From assembly GCA_963734015.1 (NCBI GenBank), contig CAVTFG010000003.1, forward strand, positions 62,001 through 126,000: DNA of 64,000 bases. The letters are read 5' to 3'. The notes beneath the pieces are model-generated. The model saw only the letters and a program-made list of their open reading frames with translations. It was not told the DNA's origin and ran no database searches. Below, in pieces: positions 8,382 through 16,087 of the stretch. This DNA is from JALZKA01 sp963734015. GTDB lineage: Bacteria > Actinomycetota > Thermoleophilia > Solirubrobacterales > 70-9. Within the stretch, counting starts at the first letter, position 1; each line of letters begins with the position of its first letter. The position numbers were made by a program, and so were the translations under genes.

Positions 8382-9067
8382 CGGTCGCCGTACGCATCGT
8401 TGTAGTTCCACCACCCGTACGGCTTGGTCTGCGGCCAGCCGTCCGGTGAGTCCTCCCACTCCTCCTGCCGGCCGAGCGCGGTCATGTCGAGGTAGCTCCA
8501 CGTGGTTCCAAGCGCCTCGTCGCCGCGGGCGTCGATGAAGTAGCTCCGGAAGATCCGGTCGCCGTCGCGGATGAAGGCGTTGTGCCCGTGCCACTCGCCG
8601 ACGTCGAAGTCCTTGTCGAAGTCGTCGGTGATCGTGTACCAGGGGATGCGCTCCCATCCATGGCGCTCCTTCAAGCTCTCGATCTCGGCCTGGGGGGCCC
8701 GGGAGGCGAAGGCGAGCGTCACATCGCGGGCGTTGAGGTGGGCCGGGTTCGCGACCTGATCGGCGACGAACGAGCAGCCGACGCAGGCCCGCCCCGGGTA
8801 CGAGCCCCCCTCCGCGTAGGTGGTGACCTCCGGCCCGTAGAAGGCGCGGTAAACGACCAGTTGGCGGCGGCCCTCGAAGAGGTCGAGCAGGCTCCCCTCG
8901 CCGTTCGGTCCTTCGAAGGCGTAGTCCTTCTCAACCGCCATCCACGGCATCCGGCGCCGCTCGGCTGCCAGAGCGTCGAGGGCGCGGGTCATCTCCTTCT
9001 CCTTAATCAGCATGGCGTCGCGGGCCGCTGCCCATTCCTCGCGCGAAACGATCGGTGCGGTCTTCAT
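8378..9067 (-). CDS. DUF899 family thioredoxin-like protein
   Basis: 229 aa. Typical features of the family are the N-terminal helix (PIVSREEWAAARDAMLIKEK), RRRMPWMAVEKDYAFEGPNG, the CVGCSFVADQV segment with its two cysteines at about residues 95-98, and the C-terminal WSYLDMTALGRQE...WWNYNDAYG. The family is annotated as a thioredoxin-like fold of unknown activity. It is often co-transcribed with ArsR-type regulators and SRPBCC proteins, as here. Its start overlaps the end of the ArsR gene by 4 bases. Confidence 0.85.
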   Translation of the reverse strand: MKTAPIVSREEWAAARDAMLIKEKEMTRALDALAAERRRMPWMAVEKDYAFEGPNGEGSLLDLFEGRRQLVVYRAFYGPEVTTYAEGGSYPGRACVGCSFVADQVANPAHLNARDVTLAFASRAPQAEIESLKERHGWERIPWYTITDDFDKDFDVGEWHGHNAFIRDGDRIFRSYFIDARGDEALGTTWSYLDMTALGRQEEWEDSPDGWPQTKPYGWWNYNDAYGDR

Positions 9068-9378
9068 CTCGTCTTGTCCTCCTTCAGGTACTCGTCGACT
9101 ACGTCCATCAGGCGGCCCCAGAGGGCGCGCTGCTCATCCATCCACTCGGCCGCGTCCGTGAGCGCCTCCGGCTCGAGCGAGAGGCGGTGGGTGCGCCCGT
9201 CGATCACACGCGTCACGACGCCGGTTTCCTCCAGCACCTTGAGGTGCTTCGAGATCGCCGGCTTGGACACTCCGAAGCCCTCGGTGGCGTGCCCGACGGT
9301 TGCCGGGCCCGCAGCGAGACGCTCGACGATGCCGCGGCGGATCGGGTGCGAGAGGGCCTTGAATGGATCGTTAACCAT
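9064..9378 (-). CDS. ArsR-family winged-helix repressor
   Basis: 104 aa. The HTH reads FKALSHPIRRGIVERLAAGPATVGHA...FGVSKPAISKHLKVLEETGVV, with a wing RVIDGRTHRLSL. No metal-binding cysteines are visible, so it belongs to the metal-independent group often paired with AHSA1/SRPBCC and DUF899 genes. It heads the minus-strand operon 9378-7819. An inverted GTTAAC pair straddles its own start codon, suggesting autorepression. Confidence 0.88.
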   Translation of the reverse strand: MVNDPFKALSHPIRRGIVERLAAGPATVGHATEGFGVSKPAISKHLKVLEETGVVTRVIDGRTHRLSLEPEALTDAAEWMDEQRALWGRLMDVVDEYLKEDKTR

Positions 9379-9387
9379 TGAGTTAAC
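9370..9387 (-). promoter_or_regulatory. Probable ArsR operator (GTTAAC-N6-GTTAAC)
   Basis: Two copies of the self-complementary hexamer GTTAAC (9370-9375 and 9382-9387), separated by CATTGA, form an AT-rich dyad in otherwise very GC-rich DNA. The spacer contains the complement of the ArsR ATG. Binding here would block translation-start-proximal transcription of the four-gene operon. The role is inferred from position and symmetry. Confidence 0.5.
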
Positions 9388-9435
9388 GGTAGCACCTGCA
9401 GAGCCGGTCGGGCCGCCGGTACCCTTTCCCTCACG

Positions 9436-10698
9436 ATGGCGACCACGACCCGAACCGTCACCGAAGCTTGCGAGAGCGCGCGTGAGGCGTCGCTCGTGCT
9501 GGCCCGTACGTCGTCGGCGACGAAGGACGCGGCTCTGGCGCGCCTCGCCGCGCTGCTCCGCGAGCGCACGGACGACGTGCTCGCCGCCAACGCCGCGGAC
9601 CTGGCGGACGAGCGGGCTGAGGGCCTGACCGAGGCGCTTCGCGACCGGCTGACGCTCACGCCGGAGCGGGTCGAGGCGATGGCCGCGGGCGTCGACGCGA
9701 TCGCGGCGCTACCCGATCCGGTCGGGGAGGAGATCGACAGCGGCGTGCTTCGCAGCGGCCTCCAGATGCGCAAGTTGCGGGTGCCGCTCGGCGTCGTCGC
9801 CGTGATCTACGAGGCGCGGCCGAACGTCACGATCGACTGCGCGGCGTTGTGCCTGAAGTCGGGCAACGCGATCGTCCTGCGCGGCTCGAGCTACGCCGAG
9901 CGGTCGAATGGCGCGCTCGCCGCGCTCGTGCGCGAGGCGCTGGCCGTGGCCGAGTTGCCGGAGGGTTGCGTGGAGCTGCTCTCGGGCGGGCGCGAGGAGC
10001 TTGCCGAGCTGGCGACTGCCGACGGCCTGGTCGACCTGGTCATCCCGCGCGGCGGCGGTGGACTGAAGGCCGCGCTCAAGGAGGTGGCGACGGTGCCCGT
10101 GATGTACGCGGCTGCCGGCAACTGCCACGTATATGTCCACGAGGACGCCGACCTCGAGATGGCTCGGCGGATTGCCTACAACGCGAAGGTCCAGCGTCCC
10201 GGTGTGTGCAACTCGGCCGAGACGCTGTTGGTGCATGCGGAGGTGGCCGACCGGCTGCTTCCCGGGCTGGCTCGCGATCTCGGCGACGCGAGCGTCGAGC
10301 TCGTCGGCGACGAGCGGACGCGCGCCGCTGCCGACGAGGCACCGATCGGCGAAGCGACCGAGCAGGACTGGGACACCGAGTACCTCGACCTCAAGATGGC
10401 GATCGCGGTCGTCGATTCGCTGCCCGAGGCGATCGGCCACATCAACCGGCATGGCACCGGGCATTCGGAGGCGATCGTGACGACCTCCGAGGACGCGGCA
10501 GACGCCTTCACCGGCGGCGTCGATGCGGCATGCGTCTACGTGAACGCCTCCACCCGGTTCACCGATGGATACGAGTTCGGGATGGGCGCCGAGATCGGCA
10601 ACTCGACGCAGAAGCTGCACGCGCGCGGCCCGATCGGACTGCGCGAGCTCACGACGTTCAAGTACGTCCTGCACGGCACGGGGCAGATCCGCGAGTAG
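9436..10698 (+). CDS. proA: Gamma-glutamyl phosphate reductase
   Basis: 420 aa, full length, aldehyde dehydrogenase fold. NADPH-dependent reduction of gamma-glutamyl phosphate to glutamate semialdehyde, the second step of proline synthesis after ProB. Recognisable blocks are VPLGVVAVIYEARPNVTIDCAA, LRGSSYAERSNGAL, the catalytic-cysteine region RPGVCNSAETLLVH, HINRHGTGHSEAI and TDGYEFGMGAEIGNSTQKLHARGP. ProB lies 2 kb upstream, separated by the deaminase and the oppositely oriented ArsR operon. Confidence 0.96.
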   Translation: MATTTRTVTEACESAREASLVLARTSSATKDAALARLAALLRERTDDVLAANAADLADERAEGLTEALRDRLTLTPERVEAMAAGVDAIAALPDPVGEEIDSGVLRSGLQMRKLRVPLGVVAVIYEARPNVTIDCAALCLKSGNAIVLRGSSYAERSNGALAALVREALAVAELPEGCVELLSGGREELAELATADGLVDLVIPRGGGGLKAALKEVATVPVMYAAAGNCHVYVHEDADLEMARRIAYNAKVQRPGVCNSAETLLVHAEVADRLLPGLARDLGDASVELVGDERTRAAADEAPIGEATEQDWDTEYLDLKMAIAVVDSLPEAIGHINRHGTGHSEAIVTTSEDAADAFTGGVDAACVYVNASTRFTDGYEFGMGAEIGNSTQKLHARGPIGLRELTTFKYVLHGTGQIRE

Positions 10699-10707
10699 GA
10701 GAAGCTC

Positions 10708-11298
10708 GTCGCGGCGATCGGAGTTCTCGGCGGGGCGTTCAACCCGCCGCACATCGGCCATCTGGTCCTCGCCCACGAGGCGGCGTCCCAGCTTGGACTC
10801 GAGCGGGTGCTGCTGGTGCCGGCGGGCGAGGCGCCGCACCGCCGGATCGAACCCGAGCCCGGGCCCGAGGTCAGGCTCGAGATGGTGAGGCTGGCGGCGG
10901 CAGGGGACGAGCTGCTCGAGGCATCGGACCTTGAGGTGGCGCGCGAGGGCCCGTCCTACACGTTCCGTACCCTCGAGGTATTGCATGAAGAGCGGCCAGG
11001 GGATGAGCTGACCTTCCTGATGGGAGCCGACGTGGCGGCGTCGCTCGAGTCGTGGCGCCGGCCCGAGCGGGTTCTCGAGTTGGCGCGGGTCGGCGTGGCC
11101 GTCCGCCCGGGGACCGAGCTGGACGAGGCGGAGGCTGCGCTCGAGCGGCTCGGCGCGGAGGCTGAGATCATCCGGATGCCGGAGCTCGGCGTGTCCTCGA
11201 CCCGGGTGCGGCGCAGGATCGCTCGGCACCGGCCGATTCGGTATCTGGTGCCGGACCCGATCGCAGAGCTGATCGAGGCGCGAGGCCTCTACGCGTGA
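10708..11298 (+). CDS. nadD: Nicotinate-nucleotide adenylyltransferase, no standard start codon
   Basis: Adenylates nicotinate mononucleotide to form NaAD in NAD synthesis. The nucleotide-binding start IGVLGGAFNPPHIGHLVLAHEAA with its H-x-G-H motif is clear, and SSTRVRRRIARHRPIRYLVPDPI ends the protein normally. Between the in-frame proA stop (10696-10698) and IGVLGG there is no ATG, GTG or TTG; the codons are GAG AAG CTC GTC GCG GCG ATC. A GGAG Shine-Dalgarno at about 10698-10701 would place the start at GTC (10708), which a single G-to-C difference would turn into GTG. It overlaps rsfS by GTGA. Confidence 0.88.
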   Translation, partial: VAAIGVLGGAFNPPHIGHLVLAHEAASQLGLERVLLVPAGEAPHRRIEPEPGPEVRLEMVRLAAAGDELLEASDLEVAREGPSYTFRTLEVLHEERPGDELTFLMGADVAASLESWRRPERVLELARVGVAVRPGTELDEAEAALERLGAEAEIIRMPELGVSSTRVRRRIARHRPIRYLVPDPIAELIEARGLYA

Positions 11299-11693
11299 GC
11301 GCCGAGCTCAAGCGCGAAGACGCGGTCGCCGCGAAGCGGGAAGATTCGCCCGACGCGTCGGAGGCGCTGGCGCGGCGGATCGCCGCGATCGTGGACGACA
11401 AGCTCGGCGAGGAGATCGTGGTCCTCGACATGCGCAACCTCGTCAGCTACACGGACTTCCTGATCCTCGCGACTGCCCGCAACGAGCGGCTGGCGAAGGC
11501 AATTCACGACGACGTCTACCACCAGATGAAGCGCGAGGGCCTGCTGCCGGGCCGGGCCGAGGGCGTCCAGGAGGCGCGCTGGGTGCTGCTCGACTACCTG
11601 GACTGCGTGCTTCACGTTTTCGTGCCCGAGGCGCGCGAGCATTACCGGCTCGAGCAGCTCTGGGGCGAGGCGCCGCACCTTGATTTGGAGTAA
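11295..11693 (+). CDS. rsfS: Ribosomal silencing factor RsfS
   Basis: 132 aa, GTG start overlapping the nadD stop. The core matches the DUF143/Oligomerisation domain: EEIVVLDMRNLVSYTDFLILATARNERLAKAI and WVLLDYLDCVLHVFVPEAREHYRLEQLWGEA. RsfS binds L14 on the 50S subunit and blocks subunit joining when nutrients are scarce. The nadD-rsfS pairing is widely conserved. The first ~25 residues are a charged extension ahead of the conserved domain. Confidence 0.94.
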   Translation: MSAELKREDAVAAKREDSPDASEALARRIAAIVDDKLGEEIVVLDMRNLVSYTDFLILATARNERLAKAIHDDVYHQMKREGLLPGRAEGVQEARWVLLDYLDCVLHVFVPEAREHYRLEQLWGEAPHLDLE

Positions 11694-11760
11694 TCGGCCC
11701 CCAAACGGTTGAGTTCCGTCCGCCGCCGCGCCTAGCCTGCGGCGCATCGGGAGGCGTGCG

Positions 11761-12537
11761 TTCAAGAGAACGTTCCTGGGCTACAAGCCGGCGGCGGTCG
11801 ACGAGGCGATCGCTCAGCGCGATTTCGCAATCGCCGAGCGCGATGCCGAGATCGAGTCGCAGTGGAGCGAGCTGGGTGACTCGCGGCGGCGGATCGACGA
11901 GCTCGAACAGGTGGCGACGATGCTCTCGGAGCGGGTCGTCGAGCGTGAGCGGGAGCTCCGGGCCCTGAAGGCCGAGTTCGCGCGCATGTACGGCGAGTCC
12001 GACCGGGCCGTGCAGGCGCTGACGGCGGTGGCGGATGAGCTGGCGATCGTCCGCGGCCAGGCACGCGGCCAGGCCACGCGCATCAGGCTCAAGGCGCTTC
12101 GCGACGCCGCCGAGGTGACCGATCGGATCGCGGACCTCGCCAAGCGGCCGGCGGAGGCGCGCGAGCGCCTGCTGGACGTCCTCAGCGAGGCGATCGCGCG
12201 GCTCGGTGGCGAGGGGGAGTACGAGCAGGCCGCCGCCAGCTCGAACGGGCACCATCCGGAGGCCGACGCCGACAGCATCTTCGAGGGCCTGATCGAGGTC
12301 GAGGTGGGGCCGCTCTCGGACTTCTCGCAGCTGGTCGGCTTCGAGGACGCGGCGAACGGGATCGGGGCGACGTCGGAGATCTCGGTCAAGCGCTTCACCC
12401 AGGGGCGTGCGACGCTGGAGCTGAACCTGTGCGAGCCGGTCGAGCTCCTGCGTGAGCTCGAAGACCGCGCGCCGTTCGAGTTTCAGGTGCGCGACACCCG
12501 CGAGGACCGCGTGGTCCTCGACCTCGACGGCGAGTAG
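11761..12537 (+). CDS. DivIVA-like coiled-coil protein; start uncertain
   Basis: About 258 codons. The N-terminus FKRTFLGYKPAAVDEAIAQRD carries the GYxxxxVD signature of the DivIVA/GpsB membrane-curvature domain, and a long charged coiled coil follows (AERDAEIESQWSELGDSRRR, ERVVERERELRALKAEFARM). The C-terminal ~80 residues (IFEGLIEVEVGPLSDFSQLV, ATLELNLCEPVELLRELE) form a globular part resembling domains used in signalling adaptors. No ATG or GTG exists in this frame before 11761; GTG at 11756 is out of frame by one base, so a base is probably missing there. An alternative in-frame start is ATG 11911, which would remove the DivIVA motif. Confidence 0.7.
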   Translation, partial: FKRTFLGYKPAAVDEAIAQRDFAIAERDAEIESQWSELGDSRRRIDELEQVATMLSERVVERERELRALKAEFARMYGESDRAVQALTAVADELAIVRGQARGQATRIRLKALRDAAEVTDRIADLAKRPAEARERLLDVLSEAIARLGGEGEYEQAAASSNGHHPEADADSIFEGLIEVEVGPLSDFSQLVGFEDAANGIGATSEISVKRFTQGRATLELNLCEPVELLRELEDRAPFEFQVRDTREDRVVLDLDGE

Positions 12538-12594
12538 CCGGCCAAGAACAGGCAGCGCGCCTCGATAAACTGGGCCGCCGAGCACGAACTATCC

Positions 12595-12667
12595 GGGGCT
12601 GTAGCTCAGTTGGGAGAGCGTTCGGCTGGCAGCCGAAAGGGCGTGGGTTCGAGTCCCATCAGCTCCA
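12595..12667 (+). tRNA. tRNA-Ala (anticodon GGC)
   Basis: 73 nt cloverleaf. Acceptor GGGGCTG/CAGCTCC pairs with the G3-U70 wobble that defines alanine tRNAs; D arm GCTCAGTTGGGAGAGC; anticodon stem TTCGG/CCGAA with loop CTGGCAG (anticodon GGC, reading GCC and GCU); T arm GTGGG-TTCGAGT-CCCAT. CCA is not encoded. A weak -10-like TAAACT lies about 20 bases upstream of the mature 5' end. Confidence 0.97.
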
Positions 12668-12701
12668 CTTGATCCCGTCGGGAGGGTTAGTCTCCCCGCC
12701 G

Positions 12702-13370
12702 ATGAAGCAGCTCGCCGACGGCGTCTGGCAGCTCTCCGGCTTCCCGCCCAACGCCATCAACGTCTATCTGCTCGAGGACGTCCTGGTCGACGCGGCCACC
12801 AAGTACGCCACGCGCCGCATCGTCCGCCAGCTCGAGGACCACAAGCTGTCCGCCCACGCCCTCACGCACGCCCATCCCGACCACCAGGGCGCGAGCCACG
12901 CCGTCTGCGAGCGCTACGGCGTCCCGTTCTGGGTGGGGGAGAGGGACGCCGACGCCGCCGAGGACCCCTCGCTGATCGGCAAGCGCCAGCCCGACAGCTT
13001 CATGGCGCAGTTCTTCGCCAAGACGATGACCGGCCCCGGCCACCGGGTCGACCGCAAGCTGCACGAGGGCGACGAGGTCGCCGGCTTCAGGGCGCTCGAC
13101 GTGCCGGGCCACTCCGACGGACACGTCGCATACTGGCGTGAGTCCGACGGCGTCCTCGTCCTCGGCGACGTCCTCAACAACATGGACGTGATCACCGCCA
13201 TCCCCGGCCTGACAACACCCAAGGACTACCTGACACCGGACCCGGCCGAGAACCGCCGGTCGGCCAAGAAGCTCGTGCCGCTCGAGCCGAAGCTCGTCCT
13301 GTTCGGGCACGGCGCGCCGCTGCGAGACACACGGAAGTTCGTCGACTACGTCTCTGGGCTGCCGGACTGA
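12702..13370 (+). CDS. Metallo-beta-lactamase-fold hydrolase
   Basis: 222 aa. Metal ligands are THAHPDHQG (HxHxDH, about residues 55-60), VPGHSDGHVAYW (third His), VLGDVLNN (bridging Asp) and LFGHGAP (last His). This is a glyoxalase II-like single-domain hydrolase; the substrate cannot be inferred. ATG 12702 is preferred over the in-frame TTG at 12669, because it leaves room for the GGAGGG ribosome-binding site and follows the tRNA without overlap. Confidence 0.85.
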   Translation: MKQLADGVWQLSGFPPNAINVYLLEDVLVDAATKYATRRIVRQLEDHKLSAHALTHAHPDHQGASHAVCERYGVPFWVGERDADAAEDPSLIGKRQPDSFMAQFFAKTMTGPGHRVDRKLHEGDEVAGFRALDVPGHSDGHVAYWRESDGVLVLGDVLNNMDVITAIPGLTTPKDYLTPDPAENRRSAKKLVPLEPKLVLFGHGAPLRDTRKFVDYVSGLPD

Positions 13371-13379
13371 CGGACGGCC

Positions 13380-13868
13380 CTAGGCGGCCTCTGCCTCGGC
13401 GTCACTTTCCTGTACGGCGTCGCACTCGGCGGCGACGCGCTCGAGCGTCGCGCCCACCGCGCCGAGATTGTCGCCCAGCGCGGGGAGGAAATCCTCGGCG
13501 ATTCCGCGCGCGTAGACCGGCCACATCCGCTGGAGCATCTCCCGGCCCTTGTCCGTGAGGACGAGGTTGATCGCCCGCCGATCGCTCGGACAGCGCACCC
13601 GCTCGACCAGGCCGTCGTCCTCGATCCGGTCGAGCAGCCGGCTCAGGCCGCTGTGGGAGAGCAGCACCCGCTCAGCCAGGTCCACCTGGCGAAGCCGGCC
13701 CTCGGGGGCATCACGGAGCGCCGCCAGCACGTCGTACCAGGTAAGGGGCGGAAGCCCCGCCTCATCGAGGTCCCGGCTGATGCGCCGGAGCATCGTGGAG
13801 TGCGCGGTCAGGAACGCCCGCCAGGTGCGGAGCTGTTCCTCGTTGATCTTCTGAGCCGCTGCGGTCAC
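13380..13868 (-). CDS. MarR-family winged-helix regulator
   Basis: 162 aa from GTG 13868. Dimerisation helix INEEQLRTWRAFLTAHSTML, recognition region LRQVDLAERVLLSHSGLSRLLDRIEDDGLVERV and wing RCPSDRRAINLVLTDKGREML are all present. It is divergent from yceI, with a 97-base shared control region; MarR regulators placed this way usually repress the divergent gene and themselves. The acidic tail (SDAEAEAA) is not conserved. The ligand is unknown. Confidence 0.88.
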   Translation of the reverse strand: MTAAAQKINEEQLRTWRAFLTAHSTMLRRISRDLDEAGLPPLTWYDVLAALRDAPEGRLRQVDLAERVLLSHSGLSRLLDRIEDDGLVERVRCPSDRRAINLVLTDKGREMLQRMWPVYARGIAEDFLPALGDNLGAVGATLERVAAECDAVQESDAEAEAA

Positions 13869-13965
13869 TGAAAGAAGTTTAGCCGACAACAGTTGACGGC
13901 GCAACGATCTTTGCTACACTTCCTTGCAATAGCAATAGTTGTCTAAGCATCAAAAGGAGCCTTCA
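13869..13965. promoter_or_regulatory. Divergent MarR/yceI control region with promoter and candidate operators
   Basis: A sigma-70-like promoter faces yceI: TTGACG at 13893-13898, 16-base spacer, TACACT at 13915-13920. Sequence around the expected start contains a tandem GCAATAGCAATAG, then AGTTGTCTAAG (about 13936-13946). A related inverted form TTTAGCCGACAAC (13878-13890) lies just upstream of the -35. These AT-richer, partly symmetric blocks flank the promoter as expected for MarR sites. The yceI ribosome-binding site AAGGAG lies about 7 bases before its ATG. Confidence 0.55.
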
Positions 13966-14512
13966 ATGAGCACAACCGCTACCAAGATCGACCTCCAGGA
14001 GGGCACCTGGGCCGTCGACGCTACGCACTCCAACGCCAATTTCGAGGTCGAGCACGCGGGTGTATCCGTCTTCCGCGGCGGATTCAAGCCCGTCGACGCC
14101 AAGCTGACCGTCTCGGACGCCGGCCTGGCGCTCGAGGGCGCCGTCGACGTCGAGAGCATCAGCGTCGACGACGAGAACATCAGGCCGCACCTGCTGTCGC
14201 CCGACTTCTTCGACGTCGAGCGCAACCCGGGTATCACCTACCGGCTCGACCGAGATCGTCGGCGACGCCGGCGACCTGACGGTCACCGGCGAGCTCAGCA
14301 TGGCCGGCTTCTCGCTCCCGGTCGCTGCAAAGGGCCGTCTCCGCGGCCCGGTCGAGGTACCCGGGGTCGGCGAGAAGATCTCGCTCGGGCTCGAGGCCAC
14401 CATCGACCGCACGGACTACGGGATGAACTGGCAGATGGAGCTCCCGGCGGGCGGCCAGGCCCTGGCGAACGACGTCAAGCTCATCGTCGAGCTCGAGCTC
14501 AACCACGACTAG
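13966..14512 (+). CDS. YceI-like lipocalin-fold protein, frameshifted near 14245
   Basis: YceI proteins form a lipocalin-like barrel that binds isoprenoid or other lipid ligands. The first half (GTWAVDATHSNANFEVEHAG, VESISVDDENIRPHLLSPDF, FFDVERNPGITYR) reads from 13966. One base then shifts the frame; the remainder continues as STEIVGDAGDLTVTGELSMA, FSLPVAAKGRLRGPVEVPG and TIDRTDYGMNWQMELPAGGQ. The combined length (about 181 aa) is normal. No signal peptide is visible, so this copy is probably cytoplasmic. It is likely controlled by the divergent MarR gene. Confidence 0.85.
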
Positions 14513-14516
14513 AGCG

Positions 14517-15086
14517 ATGAAGGTCCTCGCCATCTCGGGCAGCCTCCGCGATGGCTCCCTGAACACGCGCCTGCTCCGCGAGATCGCGGAGCGGGCGCCG
14601 GCGGGGGTCGAGATCGAGCTCTGGAACGGATTGCGCTCGATCCCCCCGTACGACGCCGACGACGATCTCGAGCCGGCGCCCGAGCCCGTCCGCGCCCTGC
14701 GCGAGGCGGTCGCCGACGCCGACGGCCTGCTCTTCGCGACCCCCGAATACAACGCCTCGATCCCCGGCGTGCTGAAGAACGCGATCGACTGGGTGTCCCG
14801 CCCCCGTGCAGAGACCCCGTTCCAGGGCAAGCCCGCCGCCGTGGTGGGCGCGACCACCGGCCAGTTCGGCGCCGTCTGGGCACAGGCCGAGCTGCGCAAG
14901 GTGCTGGCTTCTACCGGCGCCCGCGTCGTCGACCTCGAGCTGCCGGTCGCCAAGGGCCACGAGGCACTCGAGCGGCGCGGCGACGGTGCTCGACGAGGTG
15001 CACCGCCTCGACGCACGCGCGGCGAGATCCTCAGCGCCCTCGTCACCGAGATCGATCGCGACCGCGAGGCAGCCCTCGTCGCCTGA
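14517..15086 (+). CDS. NADPH-dependent FMN reductase (flavodoxin-like), local double frameshift
   Basis: Flavodoxin-fold quinone/azo/chromate reductase family: VLAISGSLRDGSLNTRLLRE (phosphate-binding loop), GLLFATPEYNASIPGVLKNA and AAVVGATTGQFGAVWAQAEL. The C-terminus is odd: between about 14972 and 15025 the in-frame translation is a run of Arg/Gly, while the neighbouring frame gives AATVLDEVHRLDARA, which fits the family. The original frame resumes at GEILSALVTEIDR. This suggests two compensating single-base errors. It starts 4 bases after yceI, so they are probably one operon under the MarR regulator. Confidence 0.82.
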   Translation: MKVLAISGSLRDGSLNTRLLREIAERAPAGVEIELWNGLRSIPPYDADDDLEPAPEPVRALREAVADADGLLFATPEYNASIPGVLKNAIDWVSRPRAETPFQGKPAAVVGATTGQFGAVWAQAELRKVLASTGARVVDLELPVAKGHEALERRGDGARRGAPPRRTRGEILSALVTEIDRDREAALVA

Positions 15087-15109
15087 ACTAACCGGCGCCT
15101 GGGGCATTT

Positions 15110-15793
15110 TCAAGCGGGCGCTGGCAGGCGTTCAGAAGGCGTTTCTGGCCGGGGTTCGAGGTGCCGGAGCACACGCCAGCGCGCGCCCGAGAACGCGAGG
15201 TTCGCGATCGTCGCGAACCCCTCCTCGTCCTCGCGAAGGGCCAGCAGCAGGTGCGCCACCCGGTCGCCGGCCGGAAGCCCGGCGGCGTCCCCCACCCGCA
15301 CGCACCAGCAGAACACGCGTCGGCCGCGCAGCCGCCGGGGCGGCTGCACCAGGAACGCCCCCTGCTCGCCCACGAGCCAGGTCCCCATGCGCCCGCGCTG
15401 CAACGCCAGGCCGCTCCGGGCCAGGAGGTCGCGCTCGTCATGGCCGACCAGATCGCCGAGCAGCCCAAGCGCCGCCCGCCCTGCCGGGCCGCCGGAGCCC
15501 GCGCTGCGCTCGCTCCCGATCGGAACCACCGAGCGCGCGCCGCGGCGCGCCTGCAGGCTCGGCACGGCCCACGCGTGGGCGAAGCAGAGCGCCGCGGCCG
15601 GGAACAGCAACGGCTCGATCCAGAGCAGGACGAGCCCGGGCGCGGTGAACAGCGCCACCACCCAGCCCGTCCAGGCGGTCCAGCGCCGCCCGTCGCGGCG
15701 CAGCGTCCGTGCGCTCGCCGGCTCGCGCCGCCAGCCCAGCGCCGCCGTTTCGGGCAGCCCGGCGGCCGGCGCGAGCGTGTCGGCGTCGGTCAC
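15110..15793 (-). CDS. Uncharacterised membrane-associated protein
   Basis: 227 aa from GTG 15793. Residues ~40-75 contain two closely spaced hydrophobic helices (WTGWVVALFTAPGLVLLWIE, PLLFPAAALCFAHAWAVP). The rest is a soluble domain with GTWLVGEQGAFLV, RVFCWCVRVGDA and DRVAHLLLALREDEEGFATIANLAF. No family is recognised. It is followed on the same strand, upstream, by the 74-aa gene at 15808, so the two may be co-transcribed. The reading frame is supported by its hydrophobic pattern and by lack of a better frame. Confidence 0.6.
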   Translation of the reverse strand: MTDADTLAPAAGLPETAALGWRREPASARTLRRDGRRWTAWTGWVVALFTAPGLVLLWIEPLLFPAAALCFAHAWAVPSLQARRGARSVVPIGSERSAGSGGPAGRAALGLLGDLVGHDERDLLARSGLALQRGRMGTWLVGEQGAFLVQPPRRLRGRRVFCWCVRVGDAAGLPAGDRVAHLLLALREDEEGFATIANLAFSGARWRVLRHLEPRPETPSERLPAPA

Positions 15794-15807
15794 GGCTGAA
15801 CCGGAAC

Positions 15808-16032
15808 TCAGCCGCCCGCGATCGGCCGCCGGAGGACGACCAGCTCGGCGTCGAGCGGCAGCGCGCGCACGACCTCGGCCGTGCCGTCGCCCGAGTCCAC
15901 GGACGCGATCATGCCGCGGTCCAGTTCGCCGGCGAACAACGTCGTCGCCCGCTCGGCCTCGGACGAATCCGCGGCGCTCCACTCCGCGACGGTCGTATGC
16001 CCCGTCCTGTCGAGCCTGATCAAACGTCCCAT
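15808..16032 (-). CDS. Small uncharacterised protein, 74 aa
   Basis: Reads MGRLIRLDRTGHTTVAEWSA, then DSSEAERATTLFAGELDRGM and ends LDAELVVLRRPIAGG. The composition is that of a small soluble globular protein; there is no cysteine, membrane segment or known motif. It lies 14 bases upstream of the membrane-protein gene on the same strand, and divergent from leuS. The start ATG (16032) is the only one that gives an open frame without overlapping leuS. Confidence 0.6.
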   Translation of the reverse strand: MGRLIRLDRTGHTTVAEWSAADSSEAERATTLFAGELDRGMIASVDSGDGTAEVVRALPLDAELVVLRRPIAGG

Positions 16033-16087
16033 CGCGCCTCCTCGCGTCGCCTGAGCCCCAGCATACGCCCGTAAACTCACGCACCCC

